The translations under genes and the position numbers were made by a program. The notes under the pieces were generated by a model. That model was given only the letters and a program-made list of their open reading frames with translations. It was not told where the DNA came from and made no database searches. From the NCBI GenBank assembly GCA_023055355.1, contig JALJCS010000002.1, positions 79,751,001 through 79,815,000 of the forward strand: a stretch of DNA of 64,000 nt, written 5' to 3'. This DNA is from Agelaius tricolor (taxonomy: Eukaryota > Chordata > Aves > Passeriformes > Icteridae). Shown piece after piece: positions 53,401 to 64,000 of this stretch (within the stretch, counting starts at the first letter, position 1; each line of letters starts with the position of its first letter).

Positions 53401-55544
53401 CAACTTCCTTTCTGTTTATTTTCCCTTGGACTGCTGGGTGCCTTGATCTGCAGGCTTGTGGGAATAATTGCTATCCTCCTAGACCATTATAAGTTCCCCA
53501 GTCACAAGAGGAAAATGTGGAATCACTGCACTTTCCACAGGAGATCATCTCCTTCATAAGGGAAAATAGTAATTTTCTGCTGCCTGAAAGGATAATGAAA
53601 CTACCTTCAGAGAAAAACTTATCAAAGCCATAGTCACCTCCCTTATGCTGGCACCATTCGGATTTTAATTGATGTACCAATCTTGAATATTTTCAAGGTA
53701 TTTAAGACGCTGTTAATAACCTGGTCATCCAGTTTCTCCTTTTCCTTACTGTGGGTACAAAATAAAGGCAAATATTTATATGTTTGCATACATTTAGGTC
53801 TCCAGTAGATAGGAATTCATGCCTTATTATCTTATGTGCCTCATTTTGAGGGCCTGGCCCTGTATTCATAAATGTATTGTCAAGAGTTTTCCTTCTACAT
53901 AACCCTATAACAATACCTGCCTGAAGAGTTTTCCTTCTGCTATAACAATAGCTGGCCTGGAGACCAGAGGTGCATGTAGCCAAGTATTCAAATTCTGTCA
54001 TGAACATGAAGGAGTACATAAGGTCAAAGTACCAAAGAGGAACATTCCCAGAGAGATACTGTTCCCCAGTTCTGAACCAGAGCTCCTGTCCAACATCTCT
54101 TTACAGATCTTTATTCCACAAGCCCAGCTGGCTTAAAAGTATTGAGTTCCACAGTTTAATTATGATGTGTGTAAAAATAATGTGTCTTTTGTCACTCTGG
54201 AGCTGTCTTCCTGCTATTTTAATTAGTTCTAATACTGTTAGAAATGACTGACTATTCCCTGTTTACCTGCCTCACATCATTCATGATTTTATGTATCATT
54301 GTTATACCTCTGAATCATCAATTTTCTGAGCTGATGCCCTAGCTATTTAATTTCTGTTTCATGTAACTCACTACCTTGGTTCTAATTTTCTTTCTGAGAT
54401 GAAGTGGACAAAACTGAATTGGGCATAATAGAGATGGCATATGGCCAGTACTGGGAAGACACAGCCCATTCTGCAGGGTCCTGGTGTCACCTGCAGGGGG
54501 ACAAAGGCACTGGGTTTGGGTGTGCTGAGTCTGCTGAGTTACTGTGTGCTACTGGGCCAGCTGGCAAGCCAGTGCAAAGGAGCAACCACAGGGCCCTCAG
54601 CTAAAACAGTCCAGAGATCACAAGAAACACCTATCATCTTCCTGAGCATTGATTCTGTAAAGGATAAGGAGTGGTGGAAAGCCTATCTTTGATGAGGACT
54701 CTTTGATCTCGTAAGAGTTTTCATATCACCTGCAGGAAAGGAGAAAAAAACCAAAACATTTCTTATGCGCTTGCTATAGAAAATCACTCTTCATCTAAGA
54801 AATCATCTCCCAGGTTCACTTCAAACTTTTTGCTTGCTGGTATGAGCCTGGCAGACAGGCACCAGTTAGGACTCCAAGGCCTATAGACAAGAAAATCTAC
54901 AGGTAAATGCCCTATGTTTAAAACTTTTGCATGAAGACAAACCCTAACACTTCCACACAACTTTCCTACTATCAGCATTGCCCACCCCTGGGTCTTTCCC
55001 CATCTTGTCTTTTGTCTCAGAGACAAAATAAAAACCAAAACTTTGAGACTTAAAGCCTTGAGTTTCACTTGTGTGATGGTATTCAAAATCTCAGTATAAA
55101 GACAGATAAAGAACATACTAACAAATCCACGCTGGATCAACCCAAAATCTAGCTCATAGCATAGCTGGCACGATCAGATGCAAATCCACTGATTTATGAA
55201 GTGGAATATTGAGTATTTCTGGTCAATTTACAGTGATCTGTTGCCAGCAAGAAATAAAAATATTCTTGCCTGTGTTCATTCATGGAAACTTGAGGAATTT
55301 GGTCAAGCTGTTACCTAGACCATGATAAAGGGTTATCTAGATCACCATATAGGTGATAACAAATAGAAAAAAAATAGAATATGAATGATTAGTCATTAGA
55401 AGAACTTATTCTCTTTTAATACCACCATTGACTGTGAAAATGCCATACAAAACTATCTCAGAGACCTAGTTCATACCTAATTTAAAGACAGATGCTGTAT
55501 GACTTACGGACAACACGTTTTGCATGAAGCAGGAGGTTCTGAGT
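50405..55544. other. Intron 1 or 5' flank of SLC30A8; exon 1 not found
   Basis: Exon 1 should encode about 24 residues and end two bases into a codon before a GT donor. I scanned minus-strand donors by eye and found no segment resembling the vertebrate ZnT8 N-terminus. It may lie here undetected, in 57020-64000, or beyond the window. Open frames of up to 126 codons (for example 51736-52116, minus) have no recognisable domain. No transposon was recognised. Confidence 0.5.
53883..53960 (+). repeat. Two-copy imperfect tandem duplication (about 40 bp)
   Basis: AGAGTTTTCCTTCT begins at 53883 and again at 53925. Both copies continue through TATAACAATA and GCCTG, the second lacking about six bases. 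Confidence 0.85.
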
Positions 55545-56275
55545 GCTCAGCTTCAGACCCTGTAACCATTATGGTTCATAACCTTCCTCAAGTCTGGTGG
55601 GAAGTGGTGTCCTGTCCTGAGACCCATCCTGTGTAATGCCTTGCTCTGTTTCCTGGAGGAGGAGGCGTAGGGCACCCTGATCACGTTGGCAGATGATGCC
55701 AACCTGGAGGTGCAGCTGATAGATTGGAGGGCAAGGCTGCCATGAGGAGTCTGGAGGAAGAGCTCAACAGGAGCTGTTCAATTTCACAAGAACAAATATA
55801 AAGTCCTGCACCTGGGACAGACAGATTTGTGAGACCATATCTACAATATCATGTCCAGCTTTGGGGTCCTTAGCACAGGAAAGATCAGTAAATCAGAGCA
55901 GGTTCAGCAGAGGGTGACCTGGATAATTAAAGGCTGGAGCACTTCTGGGGGACTGGACTTCTTGTGAGCACCCAGAGGCAACCTGCCAATATTCCTGAGG
56001 AGGCTATTGAGAAGATGGAACTTTATTGCTCCATATGGAGTAAGGATGAGGTCATTGGTCATAAACTGAAACAAGTTCCAATTGAATATGAGGGGAGGGA
56101 AAAAAGATTGTGAAGTTAATACCCTATTGAAGCAAATTGCCCAGAAAGGTTGTGGAGTTTCTATCCTGAGAGATTTTTTTCAAGACTAGACTGGAGACAA
56201 CCATGAGCAACATTATTCAATCTCTTGGTTGGATCAGAGACATCCTTAAGGTCCCTCCCAATATGAATTGTACTA
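55545..56275 (+). mobile_element. CR1 LINE fragment, sense, old
   Basis: Recognisable parts in order are CCTTGCTCTGTTTCCTGGAG, GGCAGATGATGCCAACCTGG (the region of the catalytic aspartates in intact CR1) and AAAGTCCTGCACCTGGGACA. Then come ATCATGTCCAGCTTTGGGGT, GCAGGTTCAGCAGAGGGTGA, CAGAAAGGTTGTGGAGTTTC and the 3' end CTTAAGGTCCCTCCCAATAT. Indels and stops are frequent and no reading frame survives. Internal deletions are likely, since it is shorter than the corresponding CR1 interval. Confidence 0.88.
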
Positions 56276-56770
56276 TAAACTTACAACTGATCTGACTTTC
56301 AGAGGGCTCAGTTGAAGCCTACCCCCTTTTAAGCATTTCAAGTTTGACATGGGAAGCCTTAATGCATCCAAACAATCTAGTGACTACAAGACAGGTCTGG
56401 CACGTGCAAAACACTCTCCTCCACAACCCTGAGTGCAGGGAAAGGAGTCAGCTTTCAGGCTTCCTACTCACATGGTCAAGATAAAACTAGTTTTGTTCCC
56501 TGTGTATTGTAATGATGGCACTTATTAAAAAAAAAGAGGCTGGGGGATTGCAATGATGGCATTTATTAAAGAGGCTGGGGGATGGCAAGGAAATAGACAA
56601 TCTGTGTGCAAAATAAATTCTGTTGAAAGCATTAGAGCTGCTCATTAAGGCTACACATGGGGAACAGAAAAATGTGGTAATTTATACCAAAGGCTAAGAT
56701 GAGCCTATTGCTACTGTTGGCTTAAGGCAGCTGCTCTGTGAGCTCAGGCCCAGAGGGCTGCATCCCCTCA
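56276..56770. other. Spacer between CR1 and minisatellite
   Basis: Unique-looking DNA, apart from the tandem duplication at 56506-56581 listed separately. Confidence 0.5.
56506..56581 (+). repeat. Two-copy tandem duplication
   Basis: ATTGTAATGATGGCACTTAT...GAGGCTGGGGG (56506-56546) is followed directly by a second copy (56547-56581). They differ by two substitutions and the length of an A run (nine in the first copy, three in the second). Confidence 0.92.
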
Positions 56771-57019
56771 TGGGCTGGTTGTGGCTCACAGGCTGGCACC
56801 TGGGTCACTGGGCTGGCTGTGGCTCACAGGCTGGCACCTGGGTCACTGGGCTGGCACCCTGGGTCACTGGGCTGGCACCCTGAGTCTCTGGGCTGGCTGT
56901 GGCTCACAGACCAGCGCCCTGAGTCACTGGGCTGGCACACTGGGTCACTGGGCTGGTACCTTGTGTCACTGGGCTGGCACCCTGGGTCACTGGGCTGGCA
57001 CCCCAAGCTGCTGGGTGCA
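56771..57019 (+). repeat. 21-bp minisatellite, two-level structure
   Basis: The core unit GGGTCACTGGGCTGGCACCCT, with variants, is repeated about eight to ten times. It is interleaved three times with a GGCTGTGGCTCACAGGCTGG-type segment, giving a higher-order arrangement. Because the unit is a multiple of three, all frames stay open and translate to seven-residue repeats (for example HWAGTLG). This explains the 192-codon plus-strand frame at 56738-57316, which I do not regard as a gene. Confidence 0.95.
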
Positions 57020-60000
57020 ATGGGAAGCAGGGAAAGGGCTTCCCCTGTGCTATCAGCTCTTTCCAACAGGAGGGAGACTCTGGCTCTCAGCCCCCATTTC
57101 TGGTTATTTCTGGAACAGAGTAATGAAATTGTGCAGTTAATCAAATTTCATCTGGCAGAAAAAGCAAAATGGAGAAGCAGCACACAAGCCACATGGCTGG
57201 ATGACAAGTCCTCTTCATTTTGGAGAGCTACCTCCTCCATCATTCAGCCACCTCAGGACCACCACTCTAGAGCCCTCCTGGGACCAGCCCTCCAGCTCAG
57301 GGGCTATTGCATGTAGCTGCAGCATCAGTCCAAAAATTGCAATTGCTGCAGCAATTCACTCCAACTAATTTCAGTCCTAAATTAAGAAATAATTATCAGA
57401 AAAAAATTGACTCCAGAAGGTGTGTCAGCTCTCAGATGGGAGGATCAGAGGCCAGGGATTCTTACCCCCAGTGTGCATCCTGCCCTTATGCTTAGCAAGG
57501 ATATTCCCCATTACCAGTGATCCAGGGGCAAAAATGCTTCCTCACAAGGCAGCCTAACAACTGTCCCTGTCTCAGGGGACCATATAATGGGTTTGCCCAG
57601 TGTTGTCCTTTGTGTCCCGAGGTTGCAAGGGGCCTAAGGACCTCAAGCACTGAAGCTGTGCACACAAAATTGCAAACTTTAAAAAAAACACTGTCCCAAA
57701 TAACTAAAATGAACTGCAGAATCGTATGGGATCTTTTTGAAATATAAATATTACCACAGAAGTCATTTTGGACAGTGCCATCTATATTTATGGAGCCATG
57801 AAATAATATTTAAATAATAACCCAGACGTTCAAATGACTAAAATGCGATGGCACTGACCCCAGTATAAGAACATGAAGAGACAGATTTCCATTTGAACTG
57901 ACAGTGTTTACGCCAAGTTTCTGTCCCACATGTTTTAAGAGAGCCAAGCAATAAATAACCTGAAAACCAATGAGATAATGGAAATGTCAAGAAGTGCTAA
58001 GCTGTAACTGAGCAGCTATTTTCTTTTAAAAATACTTGCTAGTCTGAGTCAAGAGGAAGAATGAAAAAAGGTTAAACTGCAAAACTATTTTGTGATAGAC
58101 ATTTATATTCTTTTTTTAACCCCATCTACAGTATCTTATGATTTCAGAGGATCTTTCCTCACTCAAGCAAACATTTACTCACCAGACCTCTGGCATACAA
58201 GAGTTACATTAACTCTAACCCCAACAGACAATCCACAAGAATAAAGCATTGCCTTTCTTTCAAACCAAATGGATAATTTAGACATTCAAGCATGAAGGAG
58301 CCTTGAGCCAAACAGGGTGTCAATAGCACAATTATAATTCAGCCTAAAATTGCAGCATAATCCATGAGGTTTTGCATCCTACAATAAATCTACTAAGCTT
58401 ATAAAATACATAGCAAGAGACACTTGCTTCAACAGTAGATTGGTTCAATCCATCACAGACACAGACATATCAGACTGCTGTCTAGTAAATGCTTCAAATA
58501 TCTAATAAGAAAGTTTTGGAAGAAAAAAATTGAACAAAATATTTTGAAAGTAGTAAAATGTATGCATGGTGAAACTCTCCAGACTTTGACTCCTGCAGCT
58601 GGCAGATTGGTGATCTCATATTGCTCTGACACAGAAATGTCAGTGAAGGAAACAAAGAGTTGTGTTACCTGTCTAGGCCCAACGAGTACTTCTTGGTGTC
58701 CTTCTCACTCACAAGGCAAGTTCTTTCAAGACCCCTTTCAGTAGCCATGAAGAAAGTCAATGGGTTTTTGCTTGTTTTTTCCCTTTAAACTCTCTTTTCT
58801 CTGTCTGAAGTGATACGGGCAGAAATGTCCTCTTGACTTATGCAGAAGTCTCTGCCAAATATTTTAAAATGAAAATGTTTGAATAATCTTCCCAATAAAC
58901 CTGAGAGAAGCTGCGAGGGAAAGCTTCTTTCCTAGTGCTGGTGGCGTCACTCCCATGCCAACCAGTAACTTGCTGAGCATGTCAGATTGGAGACTTTGGG
59001 CCTCCCTCCCTGTTTGTTCTTTTTTTTCCTTCCATGTTTGATGCTGGCTCTGCTCTTTGGTCACGTGGGGGGTGCATGCTCTCCCAGGCCCAGGGTCCAG
59101 CACACGTGCGCAAAGCAGCTCCCGTGGATGCACTGAAAGAGGGAACCAGCGTCATTAAAACTGCCTGATTTGCCTGGAAACAGCCAAACCCCTGTTTGCC
59201 TTTCTGCATGCTTGGCTTGGGAGGAAAGTCAACCTCCCTAACTCCAGCTTTGTCCAAGCCTTTTAATCTGAGCAGTCACTCTAAGGACTGATTTTTTTCC
59301 CCTAGCATCTTCTCTCCTAATGGTTCAAAACAGAAGAGGCTGCTTATTATTGCCATTTGCAGCACAGGTTATTGAAATCTTCATTTCAGGAGGAAGGACT
59401 GCAGGTTGTTATTTCTGCTTTATTCAGTTTGTTAGTTCTATCAACAGCTGCAGTCCCTGGAGAGGAGGAGAAGCCCTCCAGCCTCACCTCTCTCACAGCC
59501 TGACCTCAGACATTTTCTTCAGCACTAATGGGAAATCTCTCACGGGTGCTGGTTGTGTTTTACCATATTATTATTCTGGCAGAAGCACACTGTCAGTGAG
59601 AGCCCTACCTGTGCACTGCTTTCGTGGGAGAGACAAGAACAAGGCAGTGGGAGGCTGCACTTAAATTCTGCAAAAAAAAAATCTTTTTTTACCACTGGTA
59701 CTTTAATATGAATATGATGAACTGGGATTGCCTGTTCCTTCCCTCAGCTGTCAGAGCACATACTCTGTCTGAAATTCATGGGGACAGGTGGCACATTTGT
59801 ACATACAAAAGTAAATAATTGGGCTTATGCCATCAGAGATCCACATGTTGCCTCCCACATGTAAGCTGTGCAAACATTTCCTTGGAACCTGTGAGCCAAG
59901 GAGCTGACTGTATATCAGGCATTTTTCTGAACAGCCACAGCAGAAATGCATTTTTTTTCCACAATGTGCTGTCATCTTTGCTGCTCTAATGCTCTTTTCT

Positions 60001-63000
60001 TGAGAGCCTTTTCCCAGGTTCTTATACCCACTTATGCACCCTTATTAGGTGGAAGAGATTGATTTTATGACTCATTCCTGGAACTTCCTATCTTCATCAG
60101 AACTGTAAAATGTTGCTCTTTAATGTTTTTTAAAGTTGATGCCACTTACTGGACCTGAAAATGTTTTTGTCCAGCAAGGCTGATTTGAGAAGAGACTTAG
60201 GACCAAGGATGTATAATATGGACCCATGGCATTTGCAGAAATCTTACAAAAGAGAAGTACCACATTTCTTGTCACCCCACTAAGAGCAACTTTATTCTGC
60301 TGCCAAGAGGGTGTAAGGGAGGAAAATGAAGGTGGCTTTTCCAGCTGTGCACCCTAGAACCTGACACAGGCTTATAATTCACAGTCAGTGAGAGATTCTC
60401 CTGGCTCCCCATCCCATAAATGTCACCATTGTTGCAGTGTCTTTGTAAGCATCTCAACTTATCTTTCCTTCAGAAATTACCAAATGGCAACATCCTGTTC
60501 CAGACTCAGGATATCAGAAAAATAAACCTGACCTGGAACCTGATTTACAGTGGATCTCAGCTTTTCTAGGGTGCTAAGCCAAAGTATCATGTCTAAGCAC
60601 CTTCAATTAAGGAAAATTTAAAATCCACCTCAGAAGATTCCTGGTAAAGCCAGTTTCTGTTTCAAATCACTGTAGGCATGTAACTTTTGTTAGTGAGATA
60701 GATGAGTTTCCATCATTTTGCAAGAGGATCTTGAGCCTCAGGTGCATACCAGCAAAACAAAGCCATAGATCATTCACAGCATTTAATCTAGACTTCTGTT
60801 TTGTGTTTATTATTGTCAGTACTGATGGCTGTGCTTCTCAGGAGACAGGCTGTGAAGCAGGATAGAAAGAAATCTCTTCTGAGCTATCCACAAAGACTTG
60901 GGTTTCCTCTTTATCAGACTCTGAAACTCATTAAGAGAGAGACAGCAACTGTCTGTGGAATTTCTGTTTCAGAAAAATTATTCAGACCATCTCAATAAAT
61001 TCATCTCAGGCTTTCAATAATAATGCAGTTTGTTTCTGAGCCTACATTAAAAATGCCACAAATCCAATCATACCAGTTTTAATGAGCCTAGTCAAGGACA
61101 TTTCTCAAGATTTTCATCCAATACAGACATGTGAGGCATCACACTGGCTTTTGCAATTGAAAGCTCTTTGTCATTATTATCCAAAATCTCCATTAGTAAA
61201 AAAGCATATCCTTGATCCCATTTCAACTTTAATCAGCTACACTTTAAATATGAAGAAAATCCAGTCCCTCTCATCCTGTCATTATGGGAGCAGATACTGA
61301 CAGCTTAAATGTACAGAGGAAAAATCAGTGCATCTATTAATTGAAAATGCCACTGCAGTAGATCATTTTTATGAGCCATGAGACATCTTGAGGATCAACT
61401 GCAAAGAGTTTCTCTACCTTTCTCTGGCATCAGCTTTAGTAGCTCTGTACTGCATCACCGGCAACCTGGGGATCCAGGCATTTGTGATTCTGGGGCTTGG
61501 TTATTACAGTTTTAACATTTGTAGTGAGAATATGCTTTTTTCACCCAGTGAAGCTCCAGTGCCTTCCAGCCATCTGTCATTTTGGGATCCAAGGCTGGAA
61601 GCAAGATAGATTTAAGGGATTTTCCTCTTAAGGAATTTTCCTCACTTTCCTCTTCTTGTGAACCCATCAATGCAGTAACCCATTATAAGTGAATATCAAA
61701 AGGAAAACATCTACCCCAATTTCAATCCAATTTAAAAATCATTAAAAGGATGTTAATGTTCAATATTTTAAAATACTAAATTTTTAAACATCAATATTTT
61801 TATCTCGGGTTTGCTGCCAATTTTTCAAAAGAATGGAGACTTTCGATAGTAACTGACTAAGGGGTGAAAATCATCTGCAATGTTTTAGGTGGATATTTTA
61901 GATTGCACAAAGTCATTGAGGAGAAATAGACTTTTGAGGCCCTTGCCAAAGAAACTCAAACTTGCATTGGGAGTGAGCATCTAGCAGGAACGTGGTACTA
62001 CTCTGGGGTGTACACCTTTCCTTCCAACAGGAAAAGTATATGCTGCTACCAAATCAAGTAGAAATCCTTCTGCAGAGCCTGGAGCTTCAGGTCAGGACAT
62101 CTACCCCTCACGTGAGTTGAGTTTCCAGAGCATCCAGAGTTTCTCCTGGTGCAGCCAGTGGTATGAGACAGCCCCTCCCAAGACAGAAGTCTCTGGAGGA
62201 ACTCAAGGCCTTGCTATGGATGGTGAGGGAGCCCAGGGTGCCCAGGCTGGGTAGGGAGCACTGGGAAATAGATGAGGAGATAGGGATGAATCTAGAACCA
62301 GCATGGGAATCCTGAAGGACACCACAAACATGAACCCTTGCACAGCTACAAATTTCCTCTGGCCCATGCAAGGCCTCTTGAAGGTTTTTTTTCTCCAAGC
62401 TGTGATATGAATATGGATCTAATCTGTGTGGTGGGATGGGGGAAGGAGGGAAAGCAACCTTTAGCATTTTTTGTCCTTTTTATCTTATTTATTCAAACTT
62501 TCATCTTGATTGCACTTTCTTAGGGCCAACATTTCAGAAGTGCTCTGAATTATCTTCCCAGTGTCTCAGGTCTCACAGATGAACCCCCATTGTACAAATA
62601 ACCCAGCTGTCATTAAGTTCCTTCGAGGGACCAGGCCTTCAGAAGTAAATAGTGCCAAGAAATGTTGTTTTGATACAAAGCTACTTTGCTTTTCTGGGAG
62701 TATGGCAAGGTACTTTGCTGTCTGAGTATCCCAAAAGGTCTGTCCAGGAGTAGCACAGCCTAACCTTAGAAGAAGTTTTTCATTCTAGGCTGTAGCTGAA
62801 AATAAAAAGACAGTGCAGTAGAAAAACTAATGCCAATGTCATCTCAAATGTTACTGTCAAAGACTGTGTCAGCTTTTGTTATAAAAATATATTATCTTTC
62901 TCTGAACACCTAGTGGTTTTCTGTCTTTTTTTCCATTGCAATTGCAAAGGGCTTCTGCATGGTTTTGTTTTTATGATGTCTGAAGCTGGTTGGGGAATTA

Positions 63001-64000
63001 AGCCTGTAATTGCATTGCTAACAAGTATTTCTTCGATACATTTATTTTTCCTTGGGGAAAAAGACTGTTAGGAAGAGAGTACACATATTTCGGCAGCAAA
63101 AGAGACAGCTGTGACATTTGGCTCCTAAGTTACTACCTGGATATCATTTTAATTGTTTTCTTCTACTAATAAAATATAGTAACTTTACTGCATTAGTTCC
63201 TTTATTACACTTCCAACATACATTTCATTGTCATGTTCTTCCTAAGTATATTTGGGTCATGAAGATACATAACAATACATTGAGAGCCAGTTTGTTAAAA
63301 ACACAAGGAGTCCTGCATTATTTCTCACCGGTGCAAAACTAATTGGTTTTTCTCAGCTGCTGCATATATATTTATTTTCCATTTTATCATCTCTATAATT
63401 GCAGTTTGAATTAGGAAAAGGACAGAGCAACCTGGCAAAAGCAGTTGGAGGGACAATTTGTGTTGTGCTTCCCAGCAATCAGGATTCTTCAAGCCTGTTG
63501 AATTGCAGTGGGTGTTGAAAGAGTGCTCACATCCCTCTTGCCTGGGCCATACTGGCCATTGCTCAAACACTTCTTCTTTCTTCCACGACTTCTGAAATTT
63601 TCTTTGCAATAATGTGTATTTCTGGGAAGAAGGAAGCCAGGGCTCACAATTCAAATGTCCAAGAACACTGAAACTTTAAAGAAATGAGATGTTTTTTGCC
63701 TACCCCTTTTCCAGCTTCTGAGTATGTACAATGCACGCAGGGCCCGGGGCCAGGACAGCTGAGCTGCAGTGTAAGGGCTCCCCAGGCACACCTGAGCCAT
63801 GGCACAGGGATGGCATACCTGAAAATTCCTGCTGGGAGCAGGTAGCCCTCTTTGCTTTGTCTCCTGGAAATTGCTACTGGGTAAGATTTTCTTTGCAGCC
63901 ACATATTTTCTCTCTCTTTTCTGCTAAAGAAAACCTGAAAAGTCCAGTATAAGTTCAGGGCTGGGATTTCAAAGACTGCCACTCTTGCCCTGCATTGTGG
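57020..64000. other. Upstream flank or intron 1, nothing recognised
   Basis: No exon with protein similarity, RNA gene or transposon was recognised in 7 kb. Short open frames (at most 120 codons) lack known motifs. A few minus-strand ATG-to-donor segments with the right phase exist (for example ending near 61418) but do not resemble the ZnT8 N-terminus. Confidence 0.45.

Noticed and set aside
56738..57316. 192-codon plus-strand open frame
   Set aside because: Its openness is explained by the 21-bp minisatellite; the rest of the frame has no recognisable domain.
61380..61460. Possible SLC30A8 exon 1: minus-strand ATG followed by 12 codons and a donor in the needed phase (near 61418)
   Set aside because: The encoded residues (MQYRATKADARER) do not resemble the vertebrate ZnT8 N-terminus beyond chance, and an ATG-to-GT segment of this size is common.
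63822..63905. Second possible exon 1 with a GTATGC donor on the minus strand
   Set aside because: Phase fits, but the residues show no ZnT8 likeness and the upstream frame stays open without a clear start context.

Overview
The window looks like a gene-poor stretch of a bird chromosome, most likely from a passerine. CR1 LINE fragments dominate the recognisable repeats. There are also several solo LTRs whose sequences I recognise from memory as passerine/avian endogenous-retrovirus LTRs, and the background is AT-rich vertebrate intergenic DNA. No prokaryotic, plasmid or phage signal is seen. The only protein-coding gene I can support is on the minus strand: SLC30A8, the islet/secretory-granule zinc transporter ZnT8. 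Seven coding exons (exons 2 to 8 by the mammalian scheme) lie between 50404 and 38406, and the stop codon is at the low-coordinate end.

Layout. 1-8389: unannotatable AT-rich intergenic DNA. 8390-10138: a repeat cluster (an antisense LTR fragment joined to an antisense CR1, an LTR-like segment, a solo LTR and a hairpin). 10139-14612: plain sequence with one GC-rich patch. 14613-15300: antisense CR1. 19371-19799: solo LTR. 23705-25400: a 23-nt poly-G run followed by a CR1 with a decayed reverse-transcriptase region. 26010-26450: CR1 3' end. 28756-28804: a perfect 17-bp inverted repeat. 36958-37357: another solo LTR. 38406-50404: SLC30A8 exons 8 to 2. 50405-64000: intron 1 and/or the 5' flank of SLC30A8, with another CR1 (55545-56275), two short tandem duplications and a 21-bp minisatellite (56771-57019).

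The transporter reads as a complete cation diffusion facilitator from exon 2 onward: the His/Asp pairs of TM2 and TM5, the HCH motif of the N-terminal tail, and the C-terminal cysteine pair are all present, and intron phases agree from exon to exon except at one site. That exception is the most interesting observation: the 5' splice site after exon 2 reads GG instead of GT. It is one base from a perfect donor and may be a real loss-of-splicing change, a rare non-canonical site, or a sequence error. Two protein-level points also stand out: Thr at the position equivalent to human Arg325 (the type-2-diabetes R325W site) and Arg at a normally His position in the cytosolic domain. Exon 1 and the promoter could not be located.
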